Shown: one piece after another, positions 24,095-36,382 of the stretch
Position numbering within the stretch: position 1 is the stretch's first letter
How the letters are laid out: the number at the start of each line of letters is the position of its first letter
NCBI GenBank assembly: GCA_022495005.1
Contig: JAGYXB010001072.1
Location: forward strand, 1,054,001-1,118,000
Source of the DNA: Rhyacophila brunnea
Taxonomy: Eukaryota; Arthropoda; Insecta; Trichoptera; Rhyacophilidae
DNA length: 64,000 nucleotides
Reading direction: 5' to 3'
Made by a program: the position numbers and the translations under genes
Notes under the pieces: generated by a model
Databases searched by the model: none
Told to the model about the DNA's origin: nothing
Seen by the model: the letters and a program-made list of their open reading frames with translations, nothing else

Positions 24095-24874
24095 CTTTTT
24101 TCTCAATAAGTTGATGCTGTATGCCAGGTTACACCATCTTGTTGGTATCAGATTAAAATCATCTACTTACTTCATGCCAGAAAAAATCAGTAATCATGTT
24201 TCTGTAGAGTTCTCCATTGCCATTTTCGTTTACAAAAAAATACGGCCCAATCCAGACAATAAACCGTACCAAACTGTTCATTTTTATGGATGTAAAGGTG
24301 TTTGAAGACTAGCATGTGGGTTTTCATTACTCCAAATGCGATAATTGGGCTTATTTACGAAGCGCCATTTAACCAAAAACGAGCTTCATCGCTGAAATTT
24401 TATGAACTATTAGTTTATTGTTTCAAGTTGCTCTAAAGCCCAATCAGCAAAATTTCGACGCACCAAATGATCATTTTATAAGTTTTTGTATTAACTGTAT
24501 GTTATACGCCATCAAATGTAAATCTTTATGAAGATTCCATGTAGTGCCATAAGAAACTTCAAGTTCTTGAGGACGGAATATAATTAATTGATTGTTCTCG
24601 ATTTTCATCCACATTAACAACATCGATATTTTCAGCAGTACATACGTTTATATTTTTGACGGGTTGGATTCTTAACACCACAAACATAACCATTTGATTC
24701 GATTTTTCCAATTAAATTGCGAACAGTAAGCTCTGTAGGTCAATTATTTTGACTATAAATTTCACGTAATGCCCGAAACGTAGCTCGAATAGATTCAGTA
24801 TTGTTGTAGTAAATTTTAACAATTTGTATATGCTGTACAAACTGTGTATCTTTCTACGATGATTTGCCAAACAT
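24095..24874 (-). pseudogene. Decayed mariner-superfamily transposase of the DUF4817 (helix-turn-helix) type
   Basis: On the minus strand the start MFGKSS (ATG at 24874) is followed, across several stops and frame changes, by QFVQHIQIVKIYYNNTESIR, TFRALREIYSQN, PTELTVRNLIGKIESNGYV, RRNFADWALEQLE and then PYFFVNENGNGELYRNMITD and a QQDG-like motif near 24140. This order matches a mariner-related transposase family widespread in insects, with an N-terminal DUF4817 helix-turn-helix domain. Many in-frame stops show long inactivity. Neither terminal repeat was located. Confidence 0.72.
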
Positions 24875-25946
24875 TACTGACACAAATATCAATTTAGGTG
24901 GGAATCAGAAAAAATGGCTGCTATGACGTTTTAAAAATCTATAGTACTATGATAATCCTATATATTATTATAAAGTGCAATGGGATTCTTCTAATATATA
25001 GAGCAATTTGGATTGATTGCCTATGCACTTGTTTTATAAGTGTATTACGAGCGTTTTGGGACTTATAACTTTAACGAAATGTCCACTGTGGACGAGAGCA
25101 TTGAATTTATGATGTCTGGAAAATATGCTTTTTATGTTTTTAACAAAATAAAAATAGTTTTCCAAATATTATCGCGAGCGCTAATCTGGCTCCGCTGGGA
25201 CGATATCGTTTTACGGACAAACATTTCTACCCGATCCGTATTTTTGCGGGGCAAAACTATTTACGTTTTTGTCGATTCCGATCCATATTGCGACTAGGCG
25301 CTATGACTCTACTTCAGGGGTCGGCAACGCAGCGCCGCGGAGGATTCACGATGCGCCCTCACTCGAAGAAACAAGGAAGTTTCAGGTATCCGCGAGGGAA
25401 ATTTTAGAAGCCGTATCTGGCCACACTGCGTATGAAACTGACGTATATTTGACATAGCTCGCGTAATAATTTTATTGACGGTAGGTATATATTTAAATTT
25501 AGAAAAACGCTATATCTACAGATATGTGTAGTTGAATTTAATTTGTAAGTTGTAAACAGTAATCATTGTGTTATGACTGCGTTTGAATAATGTAAACATA
25601 CAAAAATAGTATTTTGAGAGAGCTTCGAATTAAAAGCCATTGTGCAGATTGAATAACTACTGAAACTTTTCTCCCCCGGTTTTCTCCTATCCAGAGAGAG
25701 ACAGACGGTGATTTAAAACTGAGCTGGTGTATATTTATTAGATATAAATAAATCATCATATATATTATCAGGTTAGCCGATTTTATTTAGACAGGTTCTT
25801 GATGAGATTTTAAGGACAGCGTAGGTCAAAATGGAGCTTTTGTTCTATTTTCAAAGCATGATCCTGGACACACCTTAAACGTTGTAGATAATCTATTTGT
25901 ATAATTTTGAAGCCTCCATTATCCTTTTTATTTATTTTAAACATTT
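24875..25946. other. Intergenic DNA with a hAT-type end
   Basis: Contains the hAT-type terminus at 25314-25400; otherwise I see no gene. Short frames at 25040-25297 and 25269-25457 are chance or transposon-derived. Confidence 0.45.
25314..25400 (+). mobile_element. hAT-type left terminus
   Basis: Begins CAGGGGTCGGCAACGCAGCG and continues through GATGCGCCCTCACTCG. This is close to the end sequence of the hAT derivative at 40136-41296 (GATCAGCAACGCGGCGCC ... GATGCGCCCTC), so it belongs to the same or a sister family. The opposite end was not found, and the element seems truncated. Confidence 0.55.
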
Positions 25947-28212
25947 CGCACCGTGAGTGTAAAACCAACGTATGTGCAAATTACATAGTTTGGAGATATA
26001 AGGGTTTGAAGTTTTCATTTGGTCAGGATAAATAGAGTTTCTAAAATAAAACCATAATATTTGGTGTATGTATACATTATGACATGTTCTTTATTAATTT
26101 TATTTTTTTTTCATATAAATCCATCAAGATTACAAGTTTTAGCAGTTGCTATGGTTTTACACTTCCATGATGCATAGAAAATGTTGATATTTCGCAGTTA
26201 CCTGAATTGCAGTAAGATTTTTATTGGGAACTTTGGTAATACCATTATAATATAATATATTATATTATTATTAAATAAATCAAGAATGATATTTACCTAT
26301 AATATTTTGATATTTTAAGCTTACTAACTATAGTTTATTAAAATAGATGCATACAATTTTAAACCAAAATAAAAATAGCAAATTACAATAATTGTATTGT
26401 TTTTATAATTAATTTTATCGACGTCAATTATTATCTGAATCTGTATTTAAATGTGTAGATGAAAGTTTTTTTTATAAAAATTGTGGTGTATTTCTGGTAT
26501 CACTTTTGATGAACATAGGGAAATCAAGTCATTTAATTTTGCTTCGGTGATCCGAGGTGGTTTTATAAATGCTTTGTGTAGTGTAAGTTGTACTGATTGA
26601 CGTCCGCCCTGACGTTTTCTAATATTTATTACATCAAACACTTCTGTTTCATACTTATTTTTATAGAACAGGCAATAAGGATTGTTTTTCCTCACTTCAA
26701 TAACGCAAATGTCTACCCAACTAACATTTTAACTATTTTTGTTGAGTTGACAATTATTGCCCATTTCATTTGCTAACTTGTGAAAATCAAAAATCTCGTC
26801 AGTGCCAATTTCCAGTGAATCACTGGAATCCACTGTATTGGTATATAAATTGGACCTGACTTCAAGACTATTTTTTTGTTTCTCTATGCAAGAGTGTTAT
26901 AGAGTCACACTCGTTCTAGGTGTGTCCTACGACCAAAAAGTTGTGTGTGATTTTTGGGATATTAAAATTCTGGACGGCGTATAAATACATTGCTGTAATA
27001 AATTTATTTTTATTCTGTCCGGCACAATTATCCGAATAAAAAATTACTTCCTTCCCAATTGATTGGTCTTCCAAAAATTTTACAACACAAGAACCAATTG
27101 CATTGGCCCCTTTGTTTGTAGTCCCTTCATGCTAAACAAAACAGTAACCATTTTTATTATTAATGTGTGTAAGATGGTAAAATTATGGGTTGAAAGCTTT
27201 CTTTTATAATATAGCACTGATATCTGGGCATTTGGTGTTGATAATACGGCCTGCAGATTATAGCAACATACTATTTTATTCGTTTTTCGCCTTCTGTGTT
27301 CTCGATAATTGTTTATTTTTTTTGATGAATGTCATATATTATTTACTTGAATTATATTTTTCTCTTCGCTACTGCAATTTTTATATTTTTCACAAAAGTC
27401 ACATAGGTCCTTGTTTGGTTGAAAAAAGGCTATATTATAATGGGTATTGTTCCTCTTGCAAACCAGCAGCATCCTTATCTATATCCAACATGGGTTCTTC
27501 AGCATCAGGAAATGTACTTGTCACATTTTTGAAAACTTGTAACATTGCAAAAACAAAAATATCATAGATCTGATTGATATACTGTTGTGTTAATTGAAAG
27601 AGTTTATTATTGTAGGTGCATAAAATAAATACATAGGTACATAAGATAAGTCGATAATAATAAGTTTCATAACAATAATAATATTAAGGTTAGTTTTGTA
27701 TATCATTTTAGTATAATATTTATCACAAAGTCTTACCTTTTTAGAAGTTTTTCAGCTTTTAAAGCTAACTCCACCATCATTCGAATCCTTAAACTCATAT
27801 TTGATAAAAACAAAATACACTGCACTACATTACTTGAATCAAAGGAAACAATAATGTGTTGTAGAATACGTCTGGATGCGTTATCAAAGTCTTAGCACTG
27901 ATCATTTCAATAATTGCCTGCTATCACAATAATAAAAACAATGCCACATTGCATTCACGAAAAGAATGCGTCTGATGCTCGGGTTTCACAATTAGTCATG
28001 GATAATCATTTGCAGATACTATGGTTTTACATTAACAATGGAAGTAAATCTTTGTATTGTAAAACCCAAATATCTGTCTTTTTAATGAAAATTTTTAAGT
28101 TTGCAGTAACTTCAATTTTACATTATCAAGTTTATGACTTTTGCAGTTGTTTTGCATTTAAATCTCGAAATTGAAAAATTTGCACTTGCTATGGTTTTAC
28201 ACTCACGGTGCG
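25947..28212 (-). mobile_element. DNA transposon with 21-bp terminal inverted repeats, ATTT target duplication and subterminal repeats
   Basis: The two ends are perfect inverted repeats of 21 bp (CGCACCGTGAGTGTAAAACC plus one base), extending imperfectly to about 37 bp through a shared GTGCAAATT. Identical ATTT tetranucleotides flank both sides (25943-25946 and 28213-28216), giving a 4-bp target duplication. The 2266-bp element holds a decayed transposase-like gene on the minus strand. Near the right end, CTATGGTTTTACA-type motifs repeat at roughly 80-bp steps (near 28018, 28105 diverged, and 28190), with a further copy near 26150. This is a subterminal repeat array. The 4-bp duplication would fit Sola-like elements, but I cannot assign a superfamily. 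Confidence 0.85.
26447..27570 (-). pseudogene. Decayed transposase-like protein (SDNCAGQNKN family)
   Basis: The minus-strand translation shows, across frameshifts and stops: EGTTNKGANAIGSCVVKFL, VIFYSDNCAGQNKNKF, ITHNFLVVGHTQNECDSI-like residues, then a C-terminal frame from 26695 to 26447 with RKNNPYCLFYKNKYET, KPPRITEAKLNDLISLCSSK and IHHNFY. Multicopy predicted proteins of arthropods and hydra, usually called uncharacterised, share this layout: an SDNCxGQNKN motif, a GHTxNExD motif and a C-terminus ending near HxFY. The surrounding terminal inverted repeats show the family is carried by a DNA transposon here. The acidic residues in those motifs are candidates for an RNase-H-like active site; this is inference. 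Confidence 0.72.
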
Positions 28213-28216
28213 ATTT

Positions 28217-31200
28217 GATGACTGCATAAAGTATTTTTATTACATAAAATAGTATTCTTTTAAACCTCTCGCTCTAATGTTTTAGAATATAGTCATATTT
28301 CAATACATAAATGTGCAGTGGTGTTAAGATTTTTTACATTTATTAATTTTTAAACGCATTTATAAAACCATCAGTATAATTTATATCGACAGTATTATAG
28401 TGAAATATTTACGATAACAAATTATATTGTTAATCTCTGTGATCCCAAATTTGACAAGAATTGGGCATTTTATTATTCAAAAAATGGGCAAGATTAACAC
28501 ATTTGAAGATAATTCTAAAGGTACTAATTATAAGCTATGTCTTTGACCATTCAAGTGTGATAAACATCCTACGAATAATGATTGCTTTATAATAATTATT
28601 GACCTAAGAATAAGGTAGTGTTTTTTTGAAATACGCCATTTCCAGTAGTTAAGCTACAACATACGACCGTAGCCATAAATTAACAAACTATAATTGAATT
28701 AGGGAGTAAAATGATGTTAACGCGCGTGTTTGAACATGTACCGTTTAAAAAAAATCGGTTAGGTCAAAATCGTATTTAATAACCTATGTAAAATTTTACA
28801 CTTCATAAGAACACCTGTAAAATATGTTTTAGTTTAATGAAATGTGGATGTTAATTGTTAGATATGTGAACAAACTATTTCTAAATATTAATGATAATAC
28901 ATTATTTTAGATCCCTTGTTATGCTAGTACACTCTGTGGAACTAGGATGATGTTAGTTTATTATGTATACCAGGAAAGTCGATATGAAAACACATTTATT
29001 TTGATAAGAATTTACACGAAAGCACATTCATTTTATATGGCAATTATAAACGTTTGTGGAATTGATTTTTTAACTTATTGGTGGGGCTCGATATTACAAT
29101 ACGCTCGCTTGGCCAAAAAAAGCCTGGTGAAGTTACATTTTCCAATAGCCTACTTGCTAACAATACTAGGGTAACTGATCTTTTTCAGGTATACAAATGC
29201 GGAACGGCTATGTTATCGGTTTCGTCGGGACATAGCGCATTTTGCCATATTGGCGTAAATTTCAAACAAAAACCAAATTGTTTCTGCTTTGGTCAATCGA
29301 TCATGATTATAACAATACACTTCACTTTGTATAATTATTACGATGGTAACAATACCTAGTAAAAAAAATTACAAAAATCGAAAGCGAAAACGTCACTTAG
29401 TCTTGAATGTATAAAGCTAATTTATATCACTTATAAATTTTAGTTGGTTATGATGAAAAACAGCCAATATTTAGCTACACGTACCTACAAGCAGTAAAAA
29501 ATGAAAATCTGTCGGAAATGACGTCATTATACCGAGCATTACCGATAAAATATATGCGGCCCTAGAGTTTATCGAATGTTTCCTCTTGAAAAAAAAAACT
29601 TCCCTATCCCTGCTCTATGTAATGTAATGGGTTGGATCGTTACGGGCTCTATTTTAATGAAAAAAAGCGGATAGTGTCTAGTCACCTGGCTCAGTATAAC
29701 GGCGGCGCCTATCCTCCCGATATCTATTTCCGTTATCGTCAGGTGAGATAATTGACGGGGCCCTTGTTTTATTGGATTATTTCTAACAAATGGAACTTGG
29801 TTCCTCAGATTTATCAATCGAATTACATACCTCCATCGAAGCTATTTGAAATAGTAATAGTATATGTATGTAGGTTCCTGAAAAATGTCTTAATTATTTC
29901 CCTCATAGGCCAATCGTATTATCATAATCGGTATTTTAACCCAATTTGGGTTTTGGTGGTTTCCATTCAACGTCTCCACTCTTCTCTGCCTACCGCAAGT
30001 TCCATCCTTTGCCCCTAGTCTTAGGGATGCTGTGTCTTACTCCACCCAATCCAACCAACCTAGTATACATATATTGACACTCTGTATTCCTCATAGTCTA
30101 TTGAATAAGAGCCTTTTATGTGGCTGGTTATCTTGCCCCTTGAGAGATGGCCTACCCAACGGAGTCCCCGTCTGTGTGGGACAATCATATATGATTCCAA
30201 AAAATTAGTAATGGCATGGAGGTCTATGTACAAGTTTTTCGTAATCTTCAATTTGTACGATATGGAGATGTACATATTGAAGTGAGCCCTTTGTAGGCCT
30301 AGTCTAAACTAGAACGCACGTATTTTTTTCGGTCTGTAGATAGATATGTCTCCAACACCCGTTACGTTCGGTTATGTTGACTGCTTCCAGTGATGACGAC
30401 TGAAAACGAATTGAATTAAAAAAGTAATAACTGATAATCTGCGTTCAGTTCGGAACCAACGGTTGCCGAATTTCATTACTATCAAATTAAATGTAATTTG
30501 GACAGTTCACATCGTATATATTTCCGTGCTTTAATCAAACCAATGTTAACTAGATCACTCGTCGACGATTCCGGTATTATGATGAAAATGTAAAAATAAA
30601 ACAAATTTGGCCATAGTTTGTAGCGTACATATGCACATGTTTTCCATCCGAAAAAGCGTACAAAAATATGATCATTTGTATAACATTTCAATATAACATT
30701 AAAAATATATTTACTTACATGATTGTTCAGAGTTTTATACAATGTTTATTTGTTTATTGATTCATAAATGTTGATCTGGATTATGAACGAGGCTTTCGAT
30801 CATAATATTATATTATTTATTGAGGTTTTCTTGTTATTCAGAATACGCCTGTTTAAGAGGCTATAAATGGTGAAAATATTTATAACGTGTGATATCAGTT
30901 ACTAAACAGGAAAGTTTTTTTTAATACCGGAAATACTGTGGTATAATATATTAATGTATAAATATATTCTTATATTCTATATACTTATTCAGCACATTCA
31001 GAACAAGTATAGAATTAAACCACATTATTATTTTTATACTGGAGTTTATGACGTGATAATTAAAATTGATAAAGTTCTCTACATAAACGACACATGTAGG
31101 CATAGCTTTAATTAATACATATAATATGTACTGAATGCTAGGTGGTGTTTATATTAAAACACGAATTACGTATCTACCATTAAATAAAGAAAGAATTTGT

Positions 31201-31960
31201 TGAAAAGATTCTAAAGATTGTAGAATATAATATATTATTAGATTCCCTATGTTATTATGCGGATCATATTGTATGCCCATAGATTTCGGTAATTGATATT
31301 CCTGTTGACAAACAACGTGCGATTTTCGCTGGAATTGTCAAGATGTCAGTGGGTTGTTTTGGCGCCATAATGTCCGTAATCTTCCTCAATTTTATGCGCG
31401 TCTAACCGTCGACAGTGATTTTTAGTTAGTCAGCAGATTATCATAAAGGAGATGGCCATTCTGCTTATACTTAGGACTTGAATATGTGGCAATCTCAAGA
31501 ATTTCAGCGTACGCAATATGTCAAGTTAGTTGATCACCTCTACGCCGAGTGTACACAACTACACAGTTCAAAATAATCGTAAAGGTTCGACGTACATCCC
31601 ATATTAGTTGGTTTTACGGCCGACTCTTGCAAATATGTTACTTTCCCACCCTAGGCCCGATTTATCCCGAGGTACTTTATGTTATGTACTTACTTACTTG
31701 CGAAAATTACGAGATTGAGGCACCATTCCCGATTGCAATAATGTAAAAGTTTTCGCAAATTTAAGCTTATTTATGTGGTGTAGGTATATGGGAAAGTAGT
31801 GCCATATTAAAATGGAACAAGGTTCTCACGGTGAAAACTCTGGGTTTCTCCATCTGTATTTATGGTGCTTACTTAGAGGGTCATAAAATAAAAATAATCA
31901 AAATAAAGACACCATGTCTGTGAGATGTGGTGGCGAATACGTGTGCTTAAGATTCCACAG
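28217..31960. other. Intergenic DNA, nothing firmly recognised
   Basis: Mostly AT-rich with short chance frames. A small inverted repeat (TCACCTG...TAACGG against CCGTTA...CAGGTGA) lies at 29684-29746 in a GC-richer patch. The minus-strand frame at 30275-30060 contains GLRWVGHLSRG, faintly like a reverse-transcriptase tail, but too short to call. Confidence 0.4.
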
Positions 31961-32200
31961 ACGGTAGAGAAGATCTCCGTTCTAAAAGAATTAAACGAAA
32001 AATGCCAGATCTCTAAAATATGTTTTCAAAGAGTACTGAAGTTCTTTGGCCATGTAGTTAGAAGGTAAAACAATAATTTGGAGAGAGGCATTATCAGCGG
32101 ATCGTCTAACCAGGTGAAAGAAGCTATGGGTCTATCAATACCATCAGCTATGCGGATGGCACAATGCTCCAGCTATGCATACAATGCTCCAAATCTATGA
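31961..32200 (+). pseudogene. Non-LTR reverse-transcriptase C-terminal remnant
   Basis: Reads TVEKISVLKELNEKCQIS then KICFQRVLKFFGHVVRR, an in-frame stop at 32066, and NNLERGIISGSSNQVKEAMG with SAMRMAQ. This is the conserved post-polymerase tail of endonuclease/reverse-transcriptase retrotransposons (typically LQRxLxFFGHxxR...NLExLxxxGxxxG). Only this tail remains, consistent with 5' truncation during target-primed reverse transcription. Confidence 0.75.
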
Positions 32201-32493
32201 GATTTTCAACACTAATCCATCTATTCTATAATATAAAAAGATAAGCTAACATCTGCAAAAGTTTTTCTGTTAAAAAAATGTTAATGACGTCATTGATCTG
32301 AATCCTTCGTTAATGTATTCCCCATGGACGACTTCCCTAGATATAAAAAAATGAGTCTCGTCGATCCACTTTTTGAGATAATGGAACTTACATATCGCAT
32401 TAGTGCGCATCGTCGTTTTGGGCGTGTAGCGAAGGCTGAGTGGGGGTGGCGGCGGGTGGTAAACCCCTTAGGCGTAGTGTAATATAGTATTAC

Positions 32494-32529
32494 ATATATA
32501 TATATATATATATATATATCTATATATAT
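32494..32529. repeat. (TA)n microsatellite
   Basis: An almost uninterrupted TA repeat of about 36 bp, with one TATC interruption near its right end. Confidence 0.9.
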
Positions 32530-32624
32530 CTTGTAATGTTTATGAGGAATTCTTGTAACCATTCACTTGAATCAATTGGGTCACGAGTCTCACAAACTGA
32601 AACAAAAACAACTTTTGAATTTGT

Positions 32625-32700
32625 GCCGGCTTCGGGAATCAAAATCGCGACCCACGGGTTTGGACCCGGTCGTTGTGCCACTACTTCACTACGCATTGTG
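32625..32700 (-). repeat. tRNA-like fragment (SINE head candidate)
   Basis: On the minus strand, TAGTGAAGTAGTGGCACAAC resembles a pol III A box and TTTTGATTCCCGAAG a B box. A complete cloverleaf with paired acceptor stem is not evident, so a functional tRNA gene is unlikely. It differs from the main SINE family in this window. Confidence 0.35.
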
Positions 32701-33587
32701 TGAATCTCTGTTTCTATTACGGGGTTAGGTTATCATATCATGTTTATATAAATTGGCCTTGTGTTAAGTTTGTAATAGATCTATTTTATTTCCTTCAAAA
32801 AAAATATGATACAAGTATTTTTTTCTGTAATGGTTTATACTTTATAGTATATAAAAAACTATTCTTTCGCAGAAAAGGTTTATCGTTTATACTGCACATA
32901 AATAACATTTTTTGAAGTTGATATTTAATTTTTTTGTACTCGGAATGTTAATGTGAACGAGCTATATGTTTTATCGTAAGGTAATTTATCCCGACTCTTT
33001 TCTGAGTTTCGTGGCCGTACGTATAAATATACATACCTAATACCTACTTTTCATATAGTTTTCCTACCTTCATATTTTACGCTCGGTATGTTTTTACGCT
33101 TTGTGAAGAATTAACTACCCACCTAAGGAAGTATTACATCAAAAGCGTATTGATATGGATGCCTACCTATAGTAATAGACCTTTGAAATATGTATGTAAT
33201 TAGTTTTTGGCCTTTTTCTACATCTGTGGTGCCACAGACTGGGGTGGATCTTTGACCAACCCACACAGACTCCAATATTCTGTTTCTGGCTTCTACTCAT
33301 TACTGATCAACCCTCATCTCTCTCAAGTCTTTCTGGATATTGTACACAAAGCTACCAAAATTGTCTTCATTTCTGTCGTGCCGCCTTAATTCAATTATAC
33401 TTACTATTTATGTAATGAAAAATAGACAACGTTTCCTCAAATTAAACTCTTGCATTTATAGTTAGGGATTGGGGTGTAATTTAACAATAACCCGAATTAC
33501 CTTTTATATGTTCATTTTTTTTTTAATATTCAGCCACGGATGGAAAACTTTGTTCACTGATTGAACTTTGTTCAATGTTTTCATTCA

Positions 33588-34004
33588 TAGGGATTGTAAT
33601 ACCGAATGAAAACGTTAATACCGGCATTTCGGTAATTATTTCATATTGAATACCGGTATTCGACGATTCAAAATGACAAGCAAGCTCCGTTCAGAAACTT
33701 AAGACAAAGGAGGTTTTTAAACATATAAATTTTTAAACATTAATATAAAACCAAACAAGAGCTTTTTTTAAAAGCTGTTAGCGAAAATTTGTATGTGTTA
33801 GGTCCAAAACCAAAGTTAAAACAAGTGGAGGATTTTCTGTTATTTTATTTTGTCACATGATTAAGACATTTTGGAAATAGTTTTTTTCAATATCTGTGCT
33901 TTATTAATACTGAAAATACCGGTATTTTGAATGTTTAATAGCGGTATTTCGGTATCCGTGAATACTACGATATCTGTTTTAAAATCCCGGTATTGCAATC
34001 CCTT
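33588..34004. mobile_element. Short non-autonomous hAT-type element
   Basis: The left end reads TAGGGATTGTAATACCG and the right end, on the other strand, AAGGGATTGCAATACCGGG. The interior has no coding capacity but repeats ACCGGTATT-like motifs near both ends. The CAGGGATTGCAATACCG type of end is typical of hAT families. An exact 8-bp target duplication is not visible, so the copy is old or its edges are off by a base or two. Confidence 0.6.
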
Positions 34005-35176
34005 CACGTACAGATACGACTTCGACGATACGACGTTAGATGCACACGATGTTCACTTGATTATACGTTACCACAAATAGCAATAAGTCACAGGTTTGGT
34101 GTTTAATGCAGGGATTGTTTGGACATGGGGATGCTATGCGTAAATGTCGCAGGCCCGGCGGTCCGGCAGCGAAGGAACGCACAGGAGTATGAAGTGTCGC
34201 CGACCACGTATCGAGGTACCTTTTTGTAGACACAGCTTTGGATTACTATCAAATCTTGGAATTAATTGTTATTGCAAGTGATATGGCTACCGGGAATAAC
34301 TTACCTACTAACTTGAAACATTATTAAGTTATATCCGATTTTGTGACTAATTACTTAGGAGTAGGCAGGTTTCAAAGATGCTATCTACTCACCGTTTCTC
34401 TCGCAGGCGAAGCCTAGGAGATTACAGTGTCGAACTGGCAAGAATCTATTGCTGTCGATAAATTTACATTTATTCTAGCGGTTATCGTCTATTTTCCAGC
34501 GCAGGTCTTTACGAAGAATATTAACTCAGTAGTGTATTTATTTACCTGTCTAAGTGAAATGATTATACTTAATAGCACTTTCACATTGGTGGTATTAAAA
34601 CAATTTAATTATGTCGCCAGCGAGTTTCACTGAGTTAACCAATGATGTTGAAAAAAACCCTTATATAGAGATAGAGGTTAAATGTATGAAATTGAATAAA
34701 AAAAATAAATATTATTATGGTCTACTCACTACTGATTAAGTTAATCGGATTGAAAGTTCTCATTTAAAGAGAACTTTACAGTTATATTATGATATTACAC
34801 TGTACTTTCAGATTCACCCTATTAATAATTAATACAGTCGGAAGCCAACAGCGGTGGAGTGAGGTTGTACAACTTCGCTTGCGTAAACGGGACGCTACTC
34901 GCCTGGTTACTCGCGAACGGTTATAAATACGGGATACAACAAAAATAATATTGTTTGTAAATGAATTTGACAATAAACTAAACATGTGTGGTCCCATGTG
35001 ATTTTGACAATCAGTGCCAGTGCTGGAGAAAAAGTGAAAAATATTTATTGTTGCACGGATAGTGCACTTTGTGCGGGAAGTGCGTCAAACGCTGTGAAGC
35101 GAGGGGTTGTCCACACTGTTTTTTGTTCACACTGTTGCGCGAATTCCAAGACTGCGTGAACGGCAAAAGCAATAAA

Positions 35177-36382
35177 ATGGAAAACACCACGATGGAAGTG
35201 AATGAAACCAAAAAAACGAAGAAGAAAAGAAACGATGATGAAGAGGAAGTGGTTGGAGAAAAAGAAGAAGAATGGCAAACGGTGACCTCTGGAAAAAAAC
35301 CCAGAAGAGACTCTGGGGTCACTCCAAAGGGAAACCAAAACATCGTCATGATAGCGACGGGAAGTAAAATTCCATTAAAATTGAAAATAGCGCAGATGCT
35401 GCATAAGGCAGGAGTAAAAGTACAGAAAATTTACAATAAAAATTTAAAGACGTACATCCAAGTAGAAGACGAAAAAGAAGCAGATAAAGTGAAACAAGCT
35501 GGAGAACTCAAAGATCTCGGTTTTGTGACCAAAGAGAATGACTTCTGCTCTTATGGAGTAATAAGAAAAGTCGATATTGATATGGACCTCCAAGAACTGC
35601 AAATGGAAATCAAAAGTGATGCAAAAGTAATCAACCTTAAGAGGTTGACAAGAAAAGGTGATACAGGAGAGCTGACAAAGACCTCGTCAGTCAGTATTAA
35701 ATTTGGGGAGAAAATATTGCCGAGAACAATTTACATATATGGAGTCTCTTTTGCTGTAGAACCGTATGTATTCAGGGTTATGCAATGCTACAAATGCTGG
35801 CGATATGGGCATATCGCGAACAATTGCGGACGTACAGTAGAAACGTGCCCTAAGTGTGGTGAAAACCACAAAACCTGCGAAAAAAATGAGGAAATTACGT
35901 GCATCAATTGCAAAGGTAACCACGCGGCAAACAGCCAAAAATGCCCAAAGTGGCAAGAGGAAAAGAATTGCAAAGAAGCAATGAAAAAAATGAACATACC
36001 TTTCAAGGAAGCAAAAAAAAATATGTTAAATAATAGCTATGCTGACATATTAAAACAAAAAAAAATCGTAGGAAGAGATGAAAGCGAAACAATTCAAAAA
36101 ACTAAGGAAAACAAAAAGAAAGAAGAAGCGGTGGTAGAAGCTTCAGGCTCAACAATAATATCTACAGGTAGTAGCGTAAAGCCTACAAAAAATAAGAAAA
36201 ATTCAAAGGGGAAGACAGAGGTTAACGCGATGGGAGAAATTATGAAAGTCTTGCTGAAAGGGGGAGACTGGCAGCAGATCATTAAACAACTAATAATTAA
36301 AGCAGTGGACTGGGTATGCAAACAATTCAAAGAAGGACACTTAAAAGAAATTCTAGGGGAGGTTCTGGAGCAAAATGGATAG
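35177..36382 (+). CDS. Retrotransposon ORF1, Gag-like zinc-knuckle protein
   Basis: This ORF1 protein of a Jockey/I/R1-type retrotransposon would package element RNA into a ribonucleoprotein. I chose ATG 35177 (MENTTMEVNE), which opens a lysine/glutamate-rich N-terminus. The frame is open 36 codons upstream to an ATG at 35069, but that extension lies in leader-like sequence. From this start the protein has 401 residues. A charged region (1-50) is followed by a segment with SKIPLKLKIAQMLHKAGVKV (about 55-130) resembling the RNA-binding part of these Gag-like proteins. Three zinc knuckles lie at about 204-256: CYKCWRYGHIANNC (CX2CX4HX4C), CPKCGENHKTC and CINCKGNHAANSQKC. The tail is basic, then amphipathic. 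No stop or frameshift interrupts it, unlike ORF2. The second knuckle is shorter than usual. The stop overlaps the ORF2 start by 8 bases. Confidence 0.9.
   Translation: MENTTMEVNETKKTKKKRNDDEEEVVGEKEEEWQTVTSGKKPRRDSGVTPKGNQNIVMIATGSKIPLKLKIAQMLHKAGVKVQKIYNKNLKTYIQVEDEKEADKVKQAGELKDLGFVTKENDFCSYGVIRKVDIDMDLQELQMEIKSDAKVINLKRLTRKGDTGELTKTSSVSIKFGEKILPRTIYIYGVSFAVEPYVFRVMQCYKCWRYGHIANNCGRTVETCPKCGENHKTCEKNEEITCINCKGNHAANSQKCPKWQEEKNCKEAMKKMNIPFKEAKKNMLNNSYADILKQKKIVGRDESETIQKTKENKKKEEAVVEASGSTIISTGSSVKPTKNKKNSKGKTEVNAMGEIMKVLLKGGDWQQIIKQLIIKAVDWVCKQFKEGHLKEILGEVLEQNG

Larger units (their letters stand above)
32201..33587. other. Intergenic DNA with a microsatellite and a tRNA-like fragment
   Basis: Holds the TA microsatellite at 32494-32529 and the tRNA-like fragment at 32625-32700. 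Otherwise I see no gene. Confidence 0.45.

Noticed and set aside
30060..30275. Minus-strand frame with GLRWVGHLSRG, considered a reverse-transcriptase tail
   Set aside because: Only one short motif matches and the flanking residues do not continue the family pattern.
32625..32700. Possible tRNA gene
   Set aside because: Promoter-like boxes are present but the anticodon and acceptor stems do not pair convincingly; kept only as a tRNA-like fragment.
35011..35349. Minus-strand frames overlapping retrotransposon ORF1
   Set aside because: Ser/Phe-rich antisense translation of a Lys/Glu-rich coding strand; no independent evidence.
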